Source: Pseudomonadota bacterium (GTDB taxonomy: Bacteria > Bdellovibrionota > Oligoflexia > Oligoflexales > Oligoflexaceae). From it: a DNA stretch of 6,868 nt. The position numbers and the translations under genes were made by a program. Within the stretch, counting starts at the first letter, position 1; every line of letters begins with the position of its first letter. The DNA is taken from positions 1 to 6,868 of the forward strand of contig JAKQGS010000229.1 in the NCBI GenBank assembly GCA_029556045.1, in the 5' to 3' direction. Positions 1-6,510 of the stretch are shown piece by piece. Under the pieces are notes generated by a model. That model saw only the letters and a program-made list of their open reading frames with translations, searched no databases and had not been told where the DNA came from.

Positions 1-572
1 AGGATCCGCTCGTCGGCGGTGGGTACATGGCTGTGGGTGCCATAAACCAACGACACCCGCCCGGTTAAAAACTGCCCCATGCCTTGTTTTTCGCTGGTGG
101 CTTCCGCATGCATGTCCACAATACGGATTTTAACCCGCTCGGGGATGTGTTTGAGAATCTGTTCCGCCGCGTGAAACGGGTTGCGATTATCGGGATGCAT
201 AAAAGATTTGCCGATCAGATTGATCACGGCATAGGGCAACCCTCCGGGGGTTTCCAAAAGGGCAAATCCCTTATGGATATTTTCCACATTCATCATGTTG
301 GCAGGGACCACCATGCGATCCGCCTGTGGCAGAAAATTAATGATCTCCCGCTTGTCGTGCCAGTGATTGCCGGTGGTGATACAAGATATCCCCAGGGTGT
401 CCACAAACTGATGGTATATTTTTTCCGTAATGCCAAAACCACCCGCGGCATTTTCCCCATTGATAAGGACAATGTCAGGCTGGAGTTCTTCGCGGGCTCG
501 TTGTAGGGCGCGGGTCAGGGCCTGGCGACCGGGTTTCCCCATAATGTCGCCAAAACAAAGAATCTTAATCAT
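1..572 (-). CDS. ymdB: YmdB-family metallophosphoesterase (2',3'-cyclic-nucleotide 2'-phosphodiesterase), C-terminus cut by window edge
   Basis: The first 190 residues are visible; the family is usually about 260 residues long, so roughly 70 C-terminal residues lie beyond the left edge. The metal-binding motifs of the YmdB/TIGR00282 calcineurin-like fold appear in order: GDIMG with Asp9, NGEN with Glu40 and Asn41, GNH with Asn69 and His70, His155 in VDMHAEATSEK, and GTHSH with His180 and His182. Studied members are cytoplasmic dinuclear-metal phosphodiesterases acting on 2',3'-cyclic nucleotides; in Bacillus subtilis the protein affects biofilm and motility gene expression. The ATG at 572-570 overlaps the rny TGA as ATGA. 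I see no Shine-Dalgarno sequence in front of it, which suggests reinitiation by ribosomes finishing rny. The stretch after GNH reads WHDKREI, whereas relatives commonly have TWDK or similar; this is a small variation. Identification is firm, but the physiological role here is inferred. Confidence 0.95.
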   Translation of the reverse strand, partial: MIKILCFGDIMGKPGRQALTRALQRAREELQPDIVLINGENAAGGFGITEKIYHQFVDTLGISCITTGNHWHDKREIINFLPQADRMVVPANMMNVENIHKGFALLETPGGLPYAVINLIGKSFMHPDNRNPFHAAEQILKHIPERVKIRIVDMHAEATSEKQGMGQFLTGRVSLVYGTHSHVPTADERI

Positions 573-2137
573 TTGGCATAATCAACGTACCGGCTTTCGC
601 GGAGTACGGTAACCTTCACCTGCCCTGGGAAGGTCAGCTCCTGACGCAGCTTAAAGGCGATGTCATTGGAGACGTTGATAACTTCATCATCAGAAATCCC
701 GGTGGGGCTGACGATGGCGCGAATTTCGCGACCAGCCTGAATGACATAAGCGTTTTCAATACCCTTGAAGGAATTGACCACCTTCTCCATGTCCTCAAGG
801 CGCTTAACATAGGTTTCCAGAATTTCCTTTCGCGCTCCCGGACGATTGGCGGACAGGATGTTGGCGGAATGCACCACAACCGTGATGGGGCGGGCAAAGG
901 CCAGCTCCTCATTGTGGTGGTCCCGCACGGCTTCAATGATTTCGTCGCTCTCATTGAACTTGCGGCAGAGCTCCGCCCCAACATGAGCGTGGTGACCTTC
1001 CGTCTCCTGGTCCACACCCTTGCCGATATCATGGAGTAGGCCGGCTCGTTTGGCTTTTTTAACGTTGAGACCCATTTCACCCGCCATGATGCCGCAGATG
1101 TGGGCTACTTCCACTACATGCTGCAACACGGTCTGCTGTCCGGAGGTGCGGAACTTGAGTTTACCCAGCGCCTTGAGTAGCTCCGGATGGAGGTCGGTGA
1201 TTCCGGTGTCGAATGCCGCCTGCTCGCCGTATTCCATGATGGTGCGATCAAATTCTTCCGACACCTTCTTCACGGTCTCGTCGATGCGGGCCGGGTGAAT
1301 GCGACCATCGGCGATCAGACGCAGCAGGGCTTGTTTGGCCACTTCCCGTCGAACCGGGTTAAAGCAAGATAAAATAATGGCCTCAGGGGTATCGTCGATG
1401 ATCAGGTCGACGCCGGTGGCCTGTTCGATGGCGCGGATATTACGACCCTCGCGCCCGATGATGCGTCCTTTCATCTCGTCACTGGGCAGACCAACGACGG
1501 TGATGGTGGATTCATTCACGTACTCGCTGGACACCCGCTGGACCGCCAGGGAGACCATGGAGCGAGCCCGTTTTTCGCCCTCAAGGCGGGCTTCTTCTTC
1601 GATGGCACGAATGGTTTCCTGCGCCACCCTCTTCGCATCAGCCTCCAACGAGCGCACCAGCTCCCGTCGGGCTTCTTCCTGTGACATGTTGGCAATGGAT
1701 TCAAGGGTTTTGATATTGCGTTGGAGGGAAATTTCAGCTTCTTCGATCAAACGTTTATAGGTGACTTCATCCTTGGAGAGTTTGGCGGTCGTCGCCTCGA
1801 TTTCCGCTTCCTTTTTTTCAAGGACGGATAGTTTTTTGTCGAGGGCCTGCTCGCGACTTTTGACTTTTTGTTCCAGTTTATTGAGTTCATTGCGACGATT
1901 CTGGAACTCCTGGTCAAGCTGCTTACGCCGTTCGCGCGACTCCTCCTTGGCCTCATTGTGGGCGTCCTTGATGATGCGATCACGTTCCTGCTGGGCCTCG
2001 ACCAAGGACTTTTCAGAATCACGTTGAGCTTGATCAAAGGTGGTCTTCAGCCGGTTTTTATGCAGCATGATCCCTAGAAAAACACCAACCACAATAAACA
2101 CAAGCGCCAGAATGGGCAGGAATATCATATTGTCCAC
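569..2137 (-). CDS. rny: Ribonuclease Y, membrane-anchored endoribonuclease
   Basis: With the chosen start the product has 522 residues, the usual RNase Y length (about 510-525). Domain order is typical: one N-terminal transmembrane helix (about residues 4-25), a long charged coiled coil (about 35-190, rich in Glu, Lys, Arg and Gln), a KH RNA-binding domain with the GREG loop at 228-231 in GRIIGREGRNI, and an HD phosphohydrolase domain with His340 and the LLHDIGK motif (His369-Asp370). RNase Y begins mRNA decay by endonucleolytic cleavage at the inner face of the membrane. The start is GTG at 2137-2135, because GGAGG lies 8 bases upstream. An in-frame ATG at 2128 (519 residues) and an upstream ATG at 2179 (536 residues, which would put a polar stretch before the membrane helix) are less well supported. 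ymdB follows with an ATGA overlap, and the pal terminator lies upstream, so rny-ymdB is probably its own transcription unit. Confidence 0.97.
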   Translation of the reverse strand: MDNMIFLPILALVFIVVGVFLGIMLHKNRLKTTFDQAQRDSEKSLVEAQQERDRIIKDAHNEAKEESRERRKQLDQEFQNRRNELNKLEQKVKSREQALDKKLSVLEKKEAEIEATTAKLSKDEVTYKRLIEEAEISLQRNIKTLESIANMSQEEARRELVRSLEADAKRVAQETIRAIEEEARLEGEKRARSMVSLAVQRVSSEYVNESTITVVGLPSDEMKGRIIGREGRNIRAIEQATGVDLIIDDTPEAIILSCFNPVRREVAKQALLRLIADGRIHPARIDETVKKVSEEFDRTIMEYGEQAAFDTGITDLHPELLKALGKLKFRTSGQQTVLQHVVEVAHICGIMAGEMGLNVKKAKRAGLLHDIGKGVDQETEGHHAHVGAELCRKFNESDEIIEAVRDHHNEELAFARPITVVVHSANILSANRPGARKEILETYVKRLEDMEKVVNSFKGIENAYVIQAGREIRAIVSPTGISDDEVINVSNDIAFKLRQELTFPGQVKVTVLRESRYVDYAK

Positions 2138-2145
2138 AGAGTGGG

Positions 2146-2150
2146 CCTCC
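2146..2150 (-). promoter_or_regulatory. Shine-Dalgarno site that fixes the GTG start of rny
   Basis: GGAGG on the minus strand stands 8 bases before GTG at 2137, which is ideal spacing. The same site is 17 bases from the next in-frame ATG at 2128, too far to serve it well, and lies inside the frame that opens at the ATG at 2179. It therefore supports GTG as initiation codon. Confidence 0.75.
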
Positions 2151-2184
2151 ACAACAGTAAGCTCAGGGCAAGCATCCAAAAAGT

Positions 2185-2220
2185 TTGGAATATAATCATA
2201 AAAATAGGATGTTATAATGA
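2185..2220 (-). promoter_or_regulatory. AT-rich stretch, possible rny-ymdB promoter
   Basis: The 177-bp gap between the rny start and the pal stop contains an AT-rich block after the pal terminator. One reading on the minus strand is TTATAA (2217-2212), a 17-base spacer and TATATT (2194-2189), which would give a leader of about 45 bases. The -35 half matches the sigma-70 consensus only in part, and TATGAT (2200-2195) is an alternative -10. A promoter is expected here because a terminator separates rny from pal, but its exact position is a guess. Confidence 0.35.
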
Positions 2221-2263
2221 TGAGAGCAAGAAAGCAACGACTTGATCGGGGCAGGGGAAAAAT

Positions 2264-2297
2264 TAAACCCCACTGAGCTGAAACTCAATGGGGTTTA
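2264..2297 (-). terminator. Rho-independent terminator of pal
   Basis: It begins 18 bases after the pal stop codon. On the minus strand the arms TAAACCCCATTGAG and CTCAGTGGGGTTTA form a 14-bp stem around the six-base loop TTTCAG, followed by ATTTTT. One position (2273 with 2288) is a G-U pair in minus-strand RNA but a C-A mismatch in plus-strand RNA, so the hairpin is better built for transcripts of pal than for the opposite direction. Confidence 0.92.
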
Positions 2298-2314
2298 TGT
2301 CTCTTAAACCGGAA

Positions 2315-2797
2315 TTAAGGCTTGGAAACAACGAACTCAGCGCGACGGTTTTTGGACCATGCGGATTCGTCGTGACCCTGGTCAACCGGCTTCTCTTCGC
2401 CGTAGCTGATGGTCGGCAGGCGGGCTGCATCGACGCCCAGCTGAACCAGGTAGTTTTTAACGGATTGCGCACGACGCTCACCCAGGGCGAGGTTGTACTC
2501 GATGGAACCACGCTCATCGCAGTGACCTTCAACCTGAATCACAACGGCTTGGTTGCCTTTGAGGTAATCCGCAACGGCGTTCAAAGTCGCTTGAGAGTCG
2601 GAGTTGAGGGTGTAATCGTCAAAGGCGAAATAAACGGTTTTCAGGGCTTCGCGAGCCAGTTCTTCAGGCGGGGTCGCTGGTTGTTCGGTGGTGGCAGGGG
2701 TCACGGTTTCTTCGGCTTTTTTCTCGTCGTCAGTACAGGCGGCCATACCCAGAGACAAAACCAGTGCTGCTAAGGCAAAACGAACTTTGAAAATCAT
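2315..2797 (-). CDS. pal: Peptidoglycan-associated lipoprotein Pal (OmpA-like domain)
   Basis: A 160-residue precursor, close to the usual Pal size. Residues 1-20 form a lipoprotein signal peptide ending in a MAAC lipobox, with Cys21 as the lipidated residue. Residue +2 is Thr, not the Asp that retains lipoproteins in the inner membrane of enterobacteria, which fits outer-membrane sorting. A Thr/Pro/Glu-rich linker (about 22-48) leads to the OmpA-like domain: VYFAFDDYTL at 55-64, EGHCDERGS at 90-98, GERRA at 106-110 and NRRAEF at 150-155. Asp94 and Arg109 match the OmpA/Pal residues that grip diaminopimelate in peptidoglycan. Pal anchors the outer membrane to the wall and works with Tol proteins during division. 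The ATG at 2797 has AGGAG 8 bases upstream. No tolB, tolA or cpoB (ybgF) flanks it; its neighbours are mpl and, past a terminator, rny. Identification is very secure. Confidence 0.97.
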   Translation of the reverse strand: MIFKVRFALAALVLSLGMAACTDDEKKAEETVTPATTEQPATPPEELAREALKTVYFAFDDYTLNSDSQATLNAVADYLKGNQAVVIQVEGHCDERGSIEYNLALGERRAQSVKNYLVQLGVDAARLPTISYGEEKPVDQGHDESAWSKNRRAEFVVSKP

Positions 2798-2921
2798 CCC
2801 AACATCTCCTGAAAAAATTGATAGAGTTCCTGATTAACCGCCTCTCAAAACCAAGACGGTATTGATGAATCGGTGCATTCCCTGCCCAGAACGTGTTTTG
2901 GGATTCGTCCTAATGCAGAGG
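2798..2921 (-). promoter_or_regulatory. Gap between mpl and pal, probably holding a pal promoter
   Basis: This 124-bp stretch has no open frame of note. No strong terminator follows mpl: the only symmetry I find is a weak 6-bp inverted repeat, TGCATT at 2917-2912 with AATGCA at 2879-2874, and no T-run follows it. Pal is usually abundant and has its own strong terminator, so a local promoter is expected, but no convincing -35/-10 pair stands out (TTGAGA followed at 19 bases by TATCAA is the best I can offer). Read-through from mpl is also possible. Confidence 0.3.
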
Positions 2922-4388
2922 CTAACGTTTATACGACCTTTTTTTTAGTTGGTCTACAATTTTGTACTGCACTCCTGAAAAACTCCCACTCGACATAAAG
3001 ATAAGACTATCGCCTGATTTTAATTGCGAAATAGCGGACTCACCCAACGCTTCGTTGCTCTCAAATGCGTGGGCATGGGGACCGATTCGATCCCGGAGAA
3101 TTTGGGTATCCATCCGTTCATCTTCCGGGATGCGCTGATCCACAGGACATTTTCCAATGAGCACTTCATCCGCTTTGGTCAGGGATGCTGCAAATTCCCT
3201 CATAAAGATATTCCTCCGTGCGGTGGCGTTCTTGGGCTCGAAGGCCACCACGATACGTCGATCGGGATGAGAGCGGCGGTAATCCTCGATAAGCAGGCGA
3301 ATCGCGGTGGGATGGTGGGCGAAATCCTCATAAACTTTGATATTGTCCACCTCCCCCAAAAGATCGAGACGCCGCTGCACGCCTTCAAAGGATAGGAGTG
3401 CCTTTTGCAAGGCCTCGGGGCTTGGTTTTTTGATGCGACCCTTCAGGACCAGCCGCTCTAAGCTGGCCACCACCTGTGCGATATTGGCGATATTGTAGGT
3501 ACCCGTGAGGCGGGTCTTGAGTGTCAGGGTTCCCATCGTTTCAGTTTGAATCACGCCCTGCCATGTGGCGCCGTCTCCGGAAGGTCCCGCACTTTTGACC
3601 ACCACCGGCGCTTCCGGTGTATGCCCCAGCGTGCTGACGCGGGTGATCTTGTGGATGAAGCCGGTTTTTTCCAGCAGGTTTTTCATGCCCGGATCATCCA
3701 CGTTGCCCAAAATATCGGCTGGATCCTCTACCAGATGGACGAGTTTGGTGAACTGCGCCTCGATGGCCTCCAGGTTTTTAAAGATATCTGCGTGATCAAA
3801 TTCGAGGTTGTTCATGATGAGAAGTTTGGGGGCGTAGTGCAAAAACTTCGATCCCTTGTCAAAAAACGCTGTGTCATATTCATCCCCTTCGATCACAAAA
3901 CACGATCCTTTTCCTAGGTGAAAGCTGTGGGAAAAATTACGGGGAATGCCGCCGATCAGATAGCTGGGGTCCTCGCCTATCTGTTGAAGGATCCAGGAAA
4001 AAAGAGAGGTTGTTGTGGTTTTACCATGGGTGCCGGAAACGACGATGCTGATTCGTTTTTTTAGAAAAAGCTCGCCGAGCAGTTCCGGAAAACTGGTGTA
4101 GGGGATCTTGTGCTCCAGCATGTATTCAATTTCGGCGTTACCGCGGGATAAGGCATTGGCCACCACAATCAAATCGGGTTTAGCCTTAATGATGTTGTCG
4201 GCAGAGTAGGGGGAGGCCACGGGGATCTTCAGCTCTTCGAGCAGAGTTGACATCGGCGGGTAGACTCCCTCGTCGCTGCCGGTCACCCGATAGCCGGCAT
4301 CCCGCACCAGTCCAGCGGCCGAAGCCATGCCGGTGCCGCAAATGCCCATGAAATAAACATGATCCCCCGCCTTGATATTCAAACTCAT
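2922..4388 (-). CDS. mpl: UDP-N-acetylmuramate:L-alanyl-gamma-D-glutamyl-meso-diaminopimelate ligase Mpl
   Basis: A 488-residue cytoplasmic Mur-ligase-family enzyme. It uses ATP to attach recycled tripeptide (L-Ala-gamma-D-Glu-meso-DAP) to UDP-MurNAc, bypassing MurC, MurD and MurE. Features that mark it as Mpl and not MurC are GSDEGVYPPMSTLLE (37-51), ANALSRGN (77-84), EGDEYDTAFFDKGSKF (167-182) and NNLEFDHADIF (193-203). The nucleotide-binding start GICGTGM is at 15-21, the ATP P-loop SGTHGKTTTTS at 118-128, and DFAHHPTAI at 355-363. It is about 30 residues longer than E. coli Mpl, with much of the extra probably in the middle domain near residues 250-285. The ATG at 4388 overlaps the ldcA TGA as ATGA. 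AAGGAG sits 8 bases upstream, inside the last codons of ldcA, so this start is preferred over an in-frame ATG at 4475 that lies within ldcA. Upstream LdcA makes the tripeptide that Mpl uses. Confidence 0.97.
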   Translation of the reverse strand: MSLNIKAGDHVYFMGICGTGMASAAGLVRDAGYRVTGSDEGVYPPMSTLLEELKIPVASPYSADNIIKAKPDLIVVANALSRGNAEIEYMLEHKIPYTSFPELLGELFLKKRISIVVSGTHGKTTTTSLFSWILQQIGEDPSYLIGGIPRNFSHSFHLGKGSCFVIEGDEYDTAFFDKGSKFLHYAPKLLIMNNLEFDHADIFKNLEAIEAQFTKLVHLVEDPADILGNVDDPGMKNLLEKTGFIHKITRVSTLGHTPEAPVVVKSAGPSGDGATWQGVIQTETMGTLTLKTRLTGTYNIANIAQVVASLERLVLKGRIKKPSPEALQKALLSFEGVQRRLDLLGEVDNIKVYEDFAHHPTAIRLLIEDYRRSHPDRRIVVAFEPKNATARRNIFMREFAASLTKADEVLIGKCPVDQRIPEDERMDTQILRDRIGPHAHAFESNEALGESAISQLKSGDSLIFMSSGSFSGVQYKIVDQLKKRSYKR

Positions 4389-5302
4389 ACCAGCATCTCC
4401 TTTGCGGTCCAATTGAGTTGGCTTTGTGTCACTGTGGCATGCGCCCCAACCATCAATGGGAAATTGGGAGAGCAATGCCCGAAATCCTCGCTTTCAAAAA
4501 CCGGTAGTCCCGTGCGTCGGGACACCTCCTGCGGCAGACGTCCTGCCAACGTGCCACTCTCATCGTCACAATCCACAAAGCGCCCCATGACGATGCCTTT
4601 GACACCCTGCAGAGCCCCGCTTTGTATCCACTGATTGAGAAAGCGCATCAGCCGTCCGGGGTTCTCTCCAATGTCCTCCCAAAAAATCACATGATCCGAC
4701 AGGGTTTTCGGAAAGTAAGGGGTTCCGATTAAACTAGTGAGCACGGAAAAGCATCCACCCCATAGTTTGCCAGCGACCGGAGGACCTGAAGCCTCCTTAC
4801 CGTCCGCAAAACGGCGTCGGATCGTCAGTGTGCCGGTGGCGTGATAGGGTTTAGCAAGGACGGCGCAAAGGGCGTCAACATCCCCTTGAAATCCCCCCTG
4901 CCCCCAGTAGGAATTGCTGGGCATCAGCCCATGGACACCACGCCAACCTAGTTGGGTATAAAACGCTGAGTGTAAGGCGCTGATATCGGAAAACCCCACC
5001 ACGAATTTTTCCGGCCCCCGTTGGAGCTTGTCCCAGGGCAAATGCGGTAGAAGGTCGCTGGCGCCATAACCGCCGCGCGCTGCCATGATGATTTGTATCT
5101 CGGGATCCAACAGCGCATCCCGCAATTCCCGCAGACGATCATCGCGGGAACCGGAGGAGAACGGCCAGTTGGCATCCATGGCATGATCCTGATTTTGCAC
5201 GGAAAATCCGCGACGCGTCAGATCGGCAACGTTTTGTGAAAGGAGGTTGTCTTTTTCCCGACTCGATGGTCTTATGAGGCGCACTTTTATGGATGGGGGC
5301 AT
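4385..5302 (-). CDS. ldcA: Muramoyltetrapeptide L,D-carboxypeptidase LdcA (peptidase family S66)
   Basis: A 305-residue product, matching the family length of about 300. LdcA is a cytoplasmic serine peptidase that removes the terminal D-Ala from recycled murein tetrapeptides to give tripeptide. Visible S66 motifs are ARGGYGASDLLPHL (75-88), VGFSDISALH (102-111) with the likely nucleophile Ser105, GKLWGGCFSVLTSLIGTP (178-195), WEDIGENPGRLMRFL (208-222) with Glu209, and DFGH (273-276) with His276; Ser-Glu-His is the family triad. The N-terminal IAPSS-type motif reads LIRPSS here. The ATG at 5302 is chosen because it gives the family length and has GGAGG upstream, although the 12-base spacing is rather long. 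The frame stays open to 5566, but that extension would run antisense through the divergent glycosyltransferase gene. No signal peptide is seen. The stop overlaps the start of mpl, the next enzyme of the recycling route. Confidence 0.95.
   Translation of the reverse strand: MPPSIKVRLIRPSSREKDNLLSQNVADLTRRGFSVQNQDHAMDANWPFSSGSRDDRLRELRDALLDPEIQIIMAARGGYGASDLLPHLPWDKLQRGPEKFVVGFSDISALHSAFYTQLGWRGVHGLMPSNSYWGQGGFQGDVDALCAVLAKPYHATGTLTIRRRFADGKEASGPPVAGKLWGGCFSVLTSLIGTPYFPKTLSDHVIFWEDIGENPGRLMRFLNQWIQSGALQGVKGIVMGRFVDCDDESGTLAGRLPQEVSRRTGLPVFESEDFGHCSPNFPLMVGAHATVTQSQLNWTAKEMLV
4397..4402 (-). promoter_or_regulatory. Shine-Dalgarno site of mpl inside the end of ldcA
   Basis: AAGGAG on the minus strand, 8 bases before the mpl ATG, is also the Lys-Glu codons near the end of ldcA. 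Combined with the ATGA stop/start overlap, it points to translational coupling of ldcA and mpl and decides the mpl start. Confidence 0.8.
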
Positions 5303-5368
5303 CGTCGCTTCAACCCTCCAAGTTTTCCCACGATTGATAAATACTGAAAATAGCTTAGGATAATTTCC
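5303..5368. promoter_or_regulatory. Divergent 66-bp gap between ldcA-mpl and the glycosyltransferase gene
   Basis: Both flanking genes point outward, so initiation for each is expected in or near this AT-rich gap, which also holds both ribosome sites: GGAGG at 5319-5315 for ldcA, and AGGA at 5357-5360, 8 bases before the glycosyltransferase ATG. A TTGATA at 5334-5339 followed by AGGATA at 5357-5362 is promoter-like on the plus strand, but would start transcription at about the ATG, so I do not rely on it. No clear operator repeat is visible. Confidence 0.4.
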
Positions 5369-6508
5369 ATGGACTTTAAATATAAAACAAACTGTCGTCT
5401 CTTTACCGGTTACAAACCCTGCCGGTACAAACGCTCCTGCGACGGTTGCCCCCATTTTGATCCGGTGGAAAACCGTGTGGCCATCGTGAGTCTGGAGGCC
5501 TTGGGTGCGGTGCTGCGTTCCACCTGCCTGCTTCACCCAATCAAGCGGAAGTTCCCCCGCTCCCATATCACATGGATCACTTATCCCAACGCCAAGGCTC
5601 TGTTGCAGAACAATCCGCTAATCGATCGCATCATCACCATGGAAGCATCCACCGCCCCCCTTTTGGCGCACCTGCAATTTGATCAGGTGTATGCCGTCGA
5701 CAAGTCGATGGAGGCCGGCGCACTGGCAGAAAGCCTTCAGGGCCGGCAAAAGTTTGGCTTTGGCCTGGATGGTCAGGGTGTGATCCGCCCCCTGAATCCC
5801 GAAGCCCAATACCAATTTGATGTGGGTCTCGATGACGATCTGAAGTTTTTCAAAAATCAAAAACCCGAAACCCAACAGACCACCGAATCCATGGCTTTAC
5901 CCTGGGTGCGGGATCCCTACGTCCTCGAATTAAGCGCTGAAGAAAAAGAGCGGAGTGCAACTTACCGGAGGGAGTACTTGCAGACTTCCGGCGCCAAAGG
6001 CATCATCGGTTATAACACCGGCTGCTCCGTGTTGTTCCCCTACAAGAAGTTCACGGTGGAACGCAGCATCGAGGTGATCCGCATTTGGCGCCAGACCTTC
6101 CCCCACCTGGCGGTGGCGTTATTGGGCGGTCGTGAGGACAGCGAGCGGCAGGAGGCTATGAAGGCCGCCTTTGCCAGCGATCCCGGCGTGATCAACACCC
6201 CCACCACCAAGGGCCTGCGGGAGGGTGTGGTGGTGATGGACTCCGTCGATATGCTGCTTTCCGGTTGCTCCCTCGGCCTTCACATCGGCATTGCCCTCCA
6301 AAAGCCGGTGATCTGCTGGTTTGGTGTCAGTGTTGCGGAAGAGATCGACGTCTACGATCGGGGTATCCGTCTGAAAGCGGAGGTGAACTGCTCACCCTGC
6401 TGGAAAAAATCCTGCACCAACGAACCCAAATGCTTCAATCAGGTATCCGTGGCTTCGATTCAATCGGCCACCCGGGAGCTGGTGACCCGCTTTCATATCG
6501 GTGGGTAA
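5369..6508 (+). CDS. Glycosyltransferase family 9 (heptosyltransferase-like) with two four-cysteine clusters
   Basis: A 379-residue cytoplasmic protein with the two-domain GT-B layout of GT9 heptosyltransferases. The N-terminal domain has VAIVSLEALGAVLRST (37-52), then FPRSHITWIT and NNPLIDRI. The C-terminal domain has IIGYNTGCS (212-220) with the basic PYKKF, LLGGREDSE (251-259), and LLSGCSLGLHIGIAL with PVICWFG (296-319), the region that binds the nucleotide-sugar. By family it would transfer heptose or a related sugar to an outer-membrane glycolipid or other glycan, but substrate cannot be read from sequence. An extra N-terminal segment carries Cys9, Cys18, Cys24 and Cys27 (spacing C-x8-C-x5-C-x2-C), and a second group near the C-terminus carries Cys341, Cys344, Cys349 and Cys355; a metal or Fe-S site is possible. 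Ala47 occupies the position of the catalytic Asp of WaaC (Asp13, in GDV). The start has AGGA 8 bases upstream. A terminator follows, so the gene appears monocistronic. The family call is secure; the exact function is unknown. Confidence 0.88.
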   Translation: MDFKYKTNCRLFTGYKPCRYKRSCDGCPHFDPVENRVAIVSLEALGAVLRSTCLLHPIKRKFPRSHITWITYPNAKALLQNNPLIDRIITMEASTAPLLAHLQFDQVYAVDKSMEAGALAESLQGRQKFGFGLDGQGVIRPLNPEAQYQFDVGLDDDLKFFKNQKPETQQTTESMALPWVRDPYVLELSAEEKERSATYRREYLQTSGAKGIIGYNTGCSVLFPYKKFTVERSIEVIRIWRQTFPHLAVALLGGREDSERQEAMKAAFASDPGVINTPTTKGLREGVVVMDSVDMLLSGCSLGLHIGIALQKPVICWFGVSVAEEIDVYDRGIRLKAEVNCSPCWKKSCTNEPKCFNQVSVASIQSATRELVTRFHIGG

Positions 6509-6510
6509 TC

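Noticed and set aside
84..506. A 140-codon plus-strand open frame opposite ymdB
   Set aside because: The minus strand carries all YmdB metal-binding motifs in frame; the plus frame is a shadow.
1299..1760. A 153-codon plus-strand open frame opposite rny
   Set aside because: Ser/Arg-rich shadow of the RNase Y coding strand, without a ribosome site or plausible protein composition.
2288..2773. A 161-codon plus-strand open frame opposite pal
   Set aside because: It runs antisense to a certain Pal gene; Pal codon structure explains the open frame, and the translation has no recognisable family.
2874..2917. Inverted repeat TGCATT/AATGCA after mpl as a terminator
   Set aside because: Only 6 bp of stem around a long loop and no T-run on the minus strand; too weak to call.
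4389..4475. A 29-residue N-terminal extension of mpl inside ldcA
   Set aside because: The ATG at 4388 has a well-placed Shine-Dalgarno and begins just before the conserved nucleotide-binding motif; the extension has no Mpl similarity.
5334..5362. TTGATA and AGGATA as a promoter for the glycosyltransferase gene
   Set aside because: The -10 would sit on the ribosome site and put the transcript start at the ATG, incompatible with the visible AGGA ribosome site being used.
5303..5566. An 88-codon upstream extension of ldcA reaching antisense into the glycosyltransferase gene
   Set aside because: The extension lies largely opposite well-supported coding sequence, shows no S66 similarity, and the ATG at 5302 gives the normal family length.
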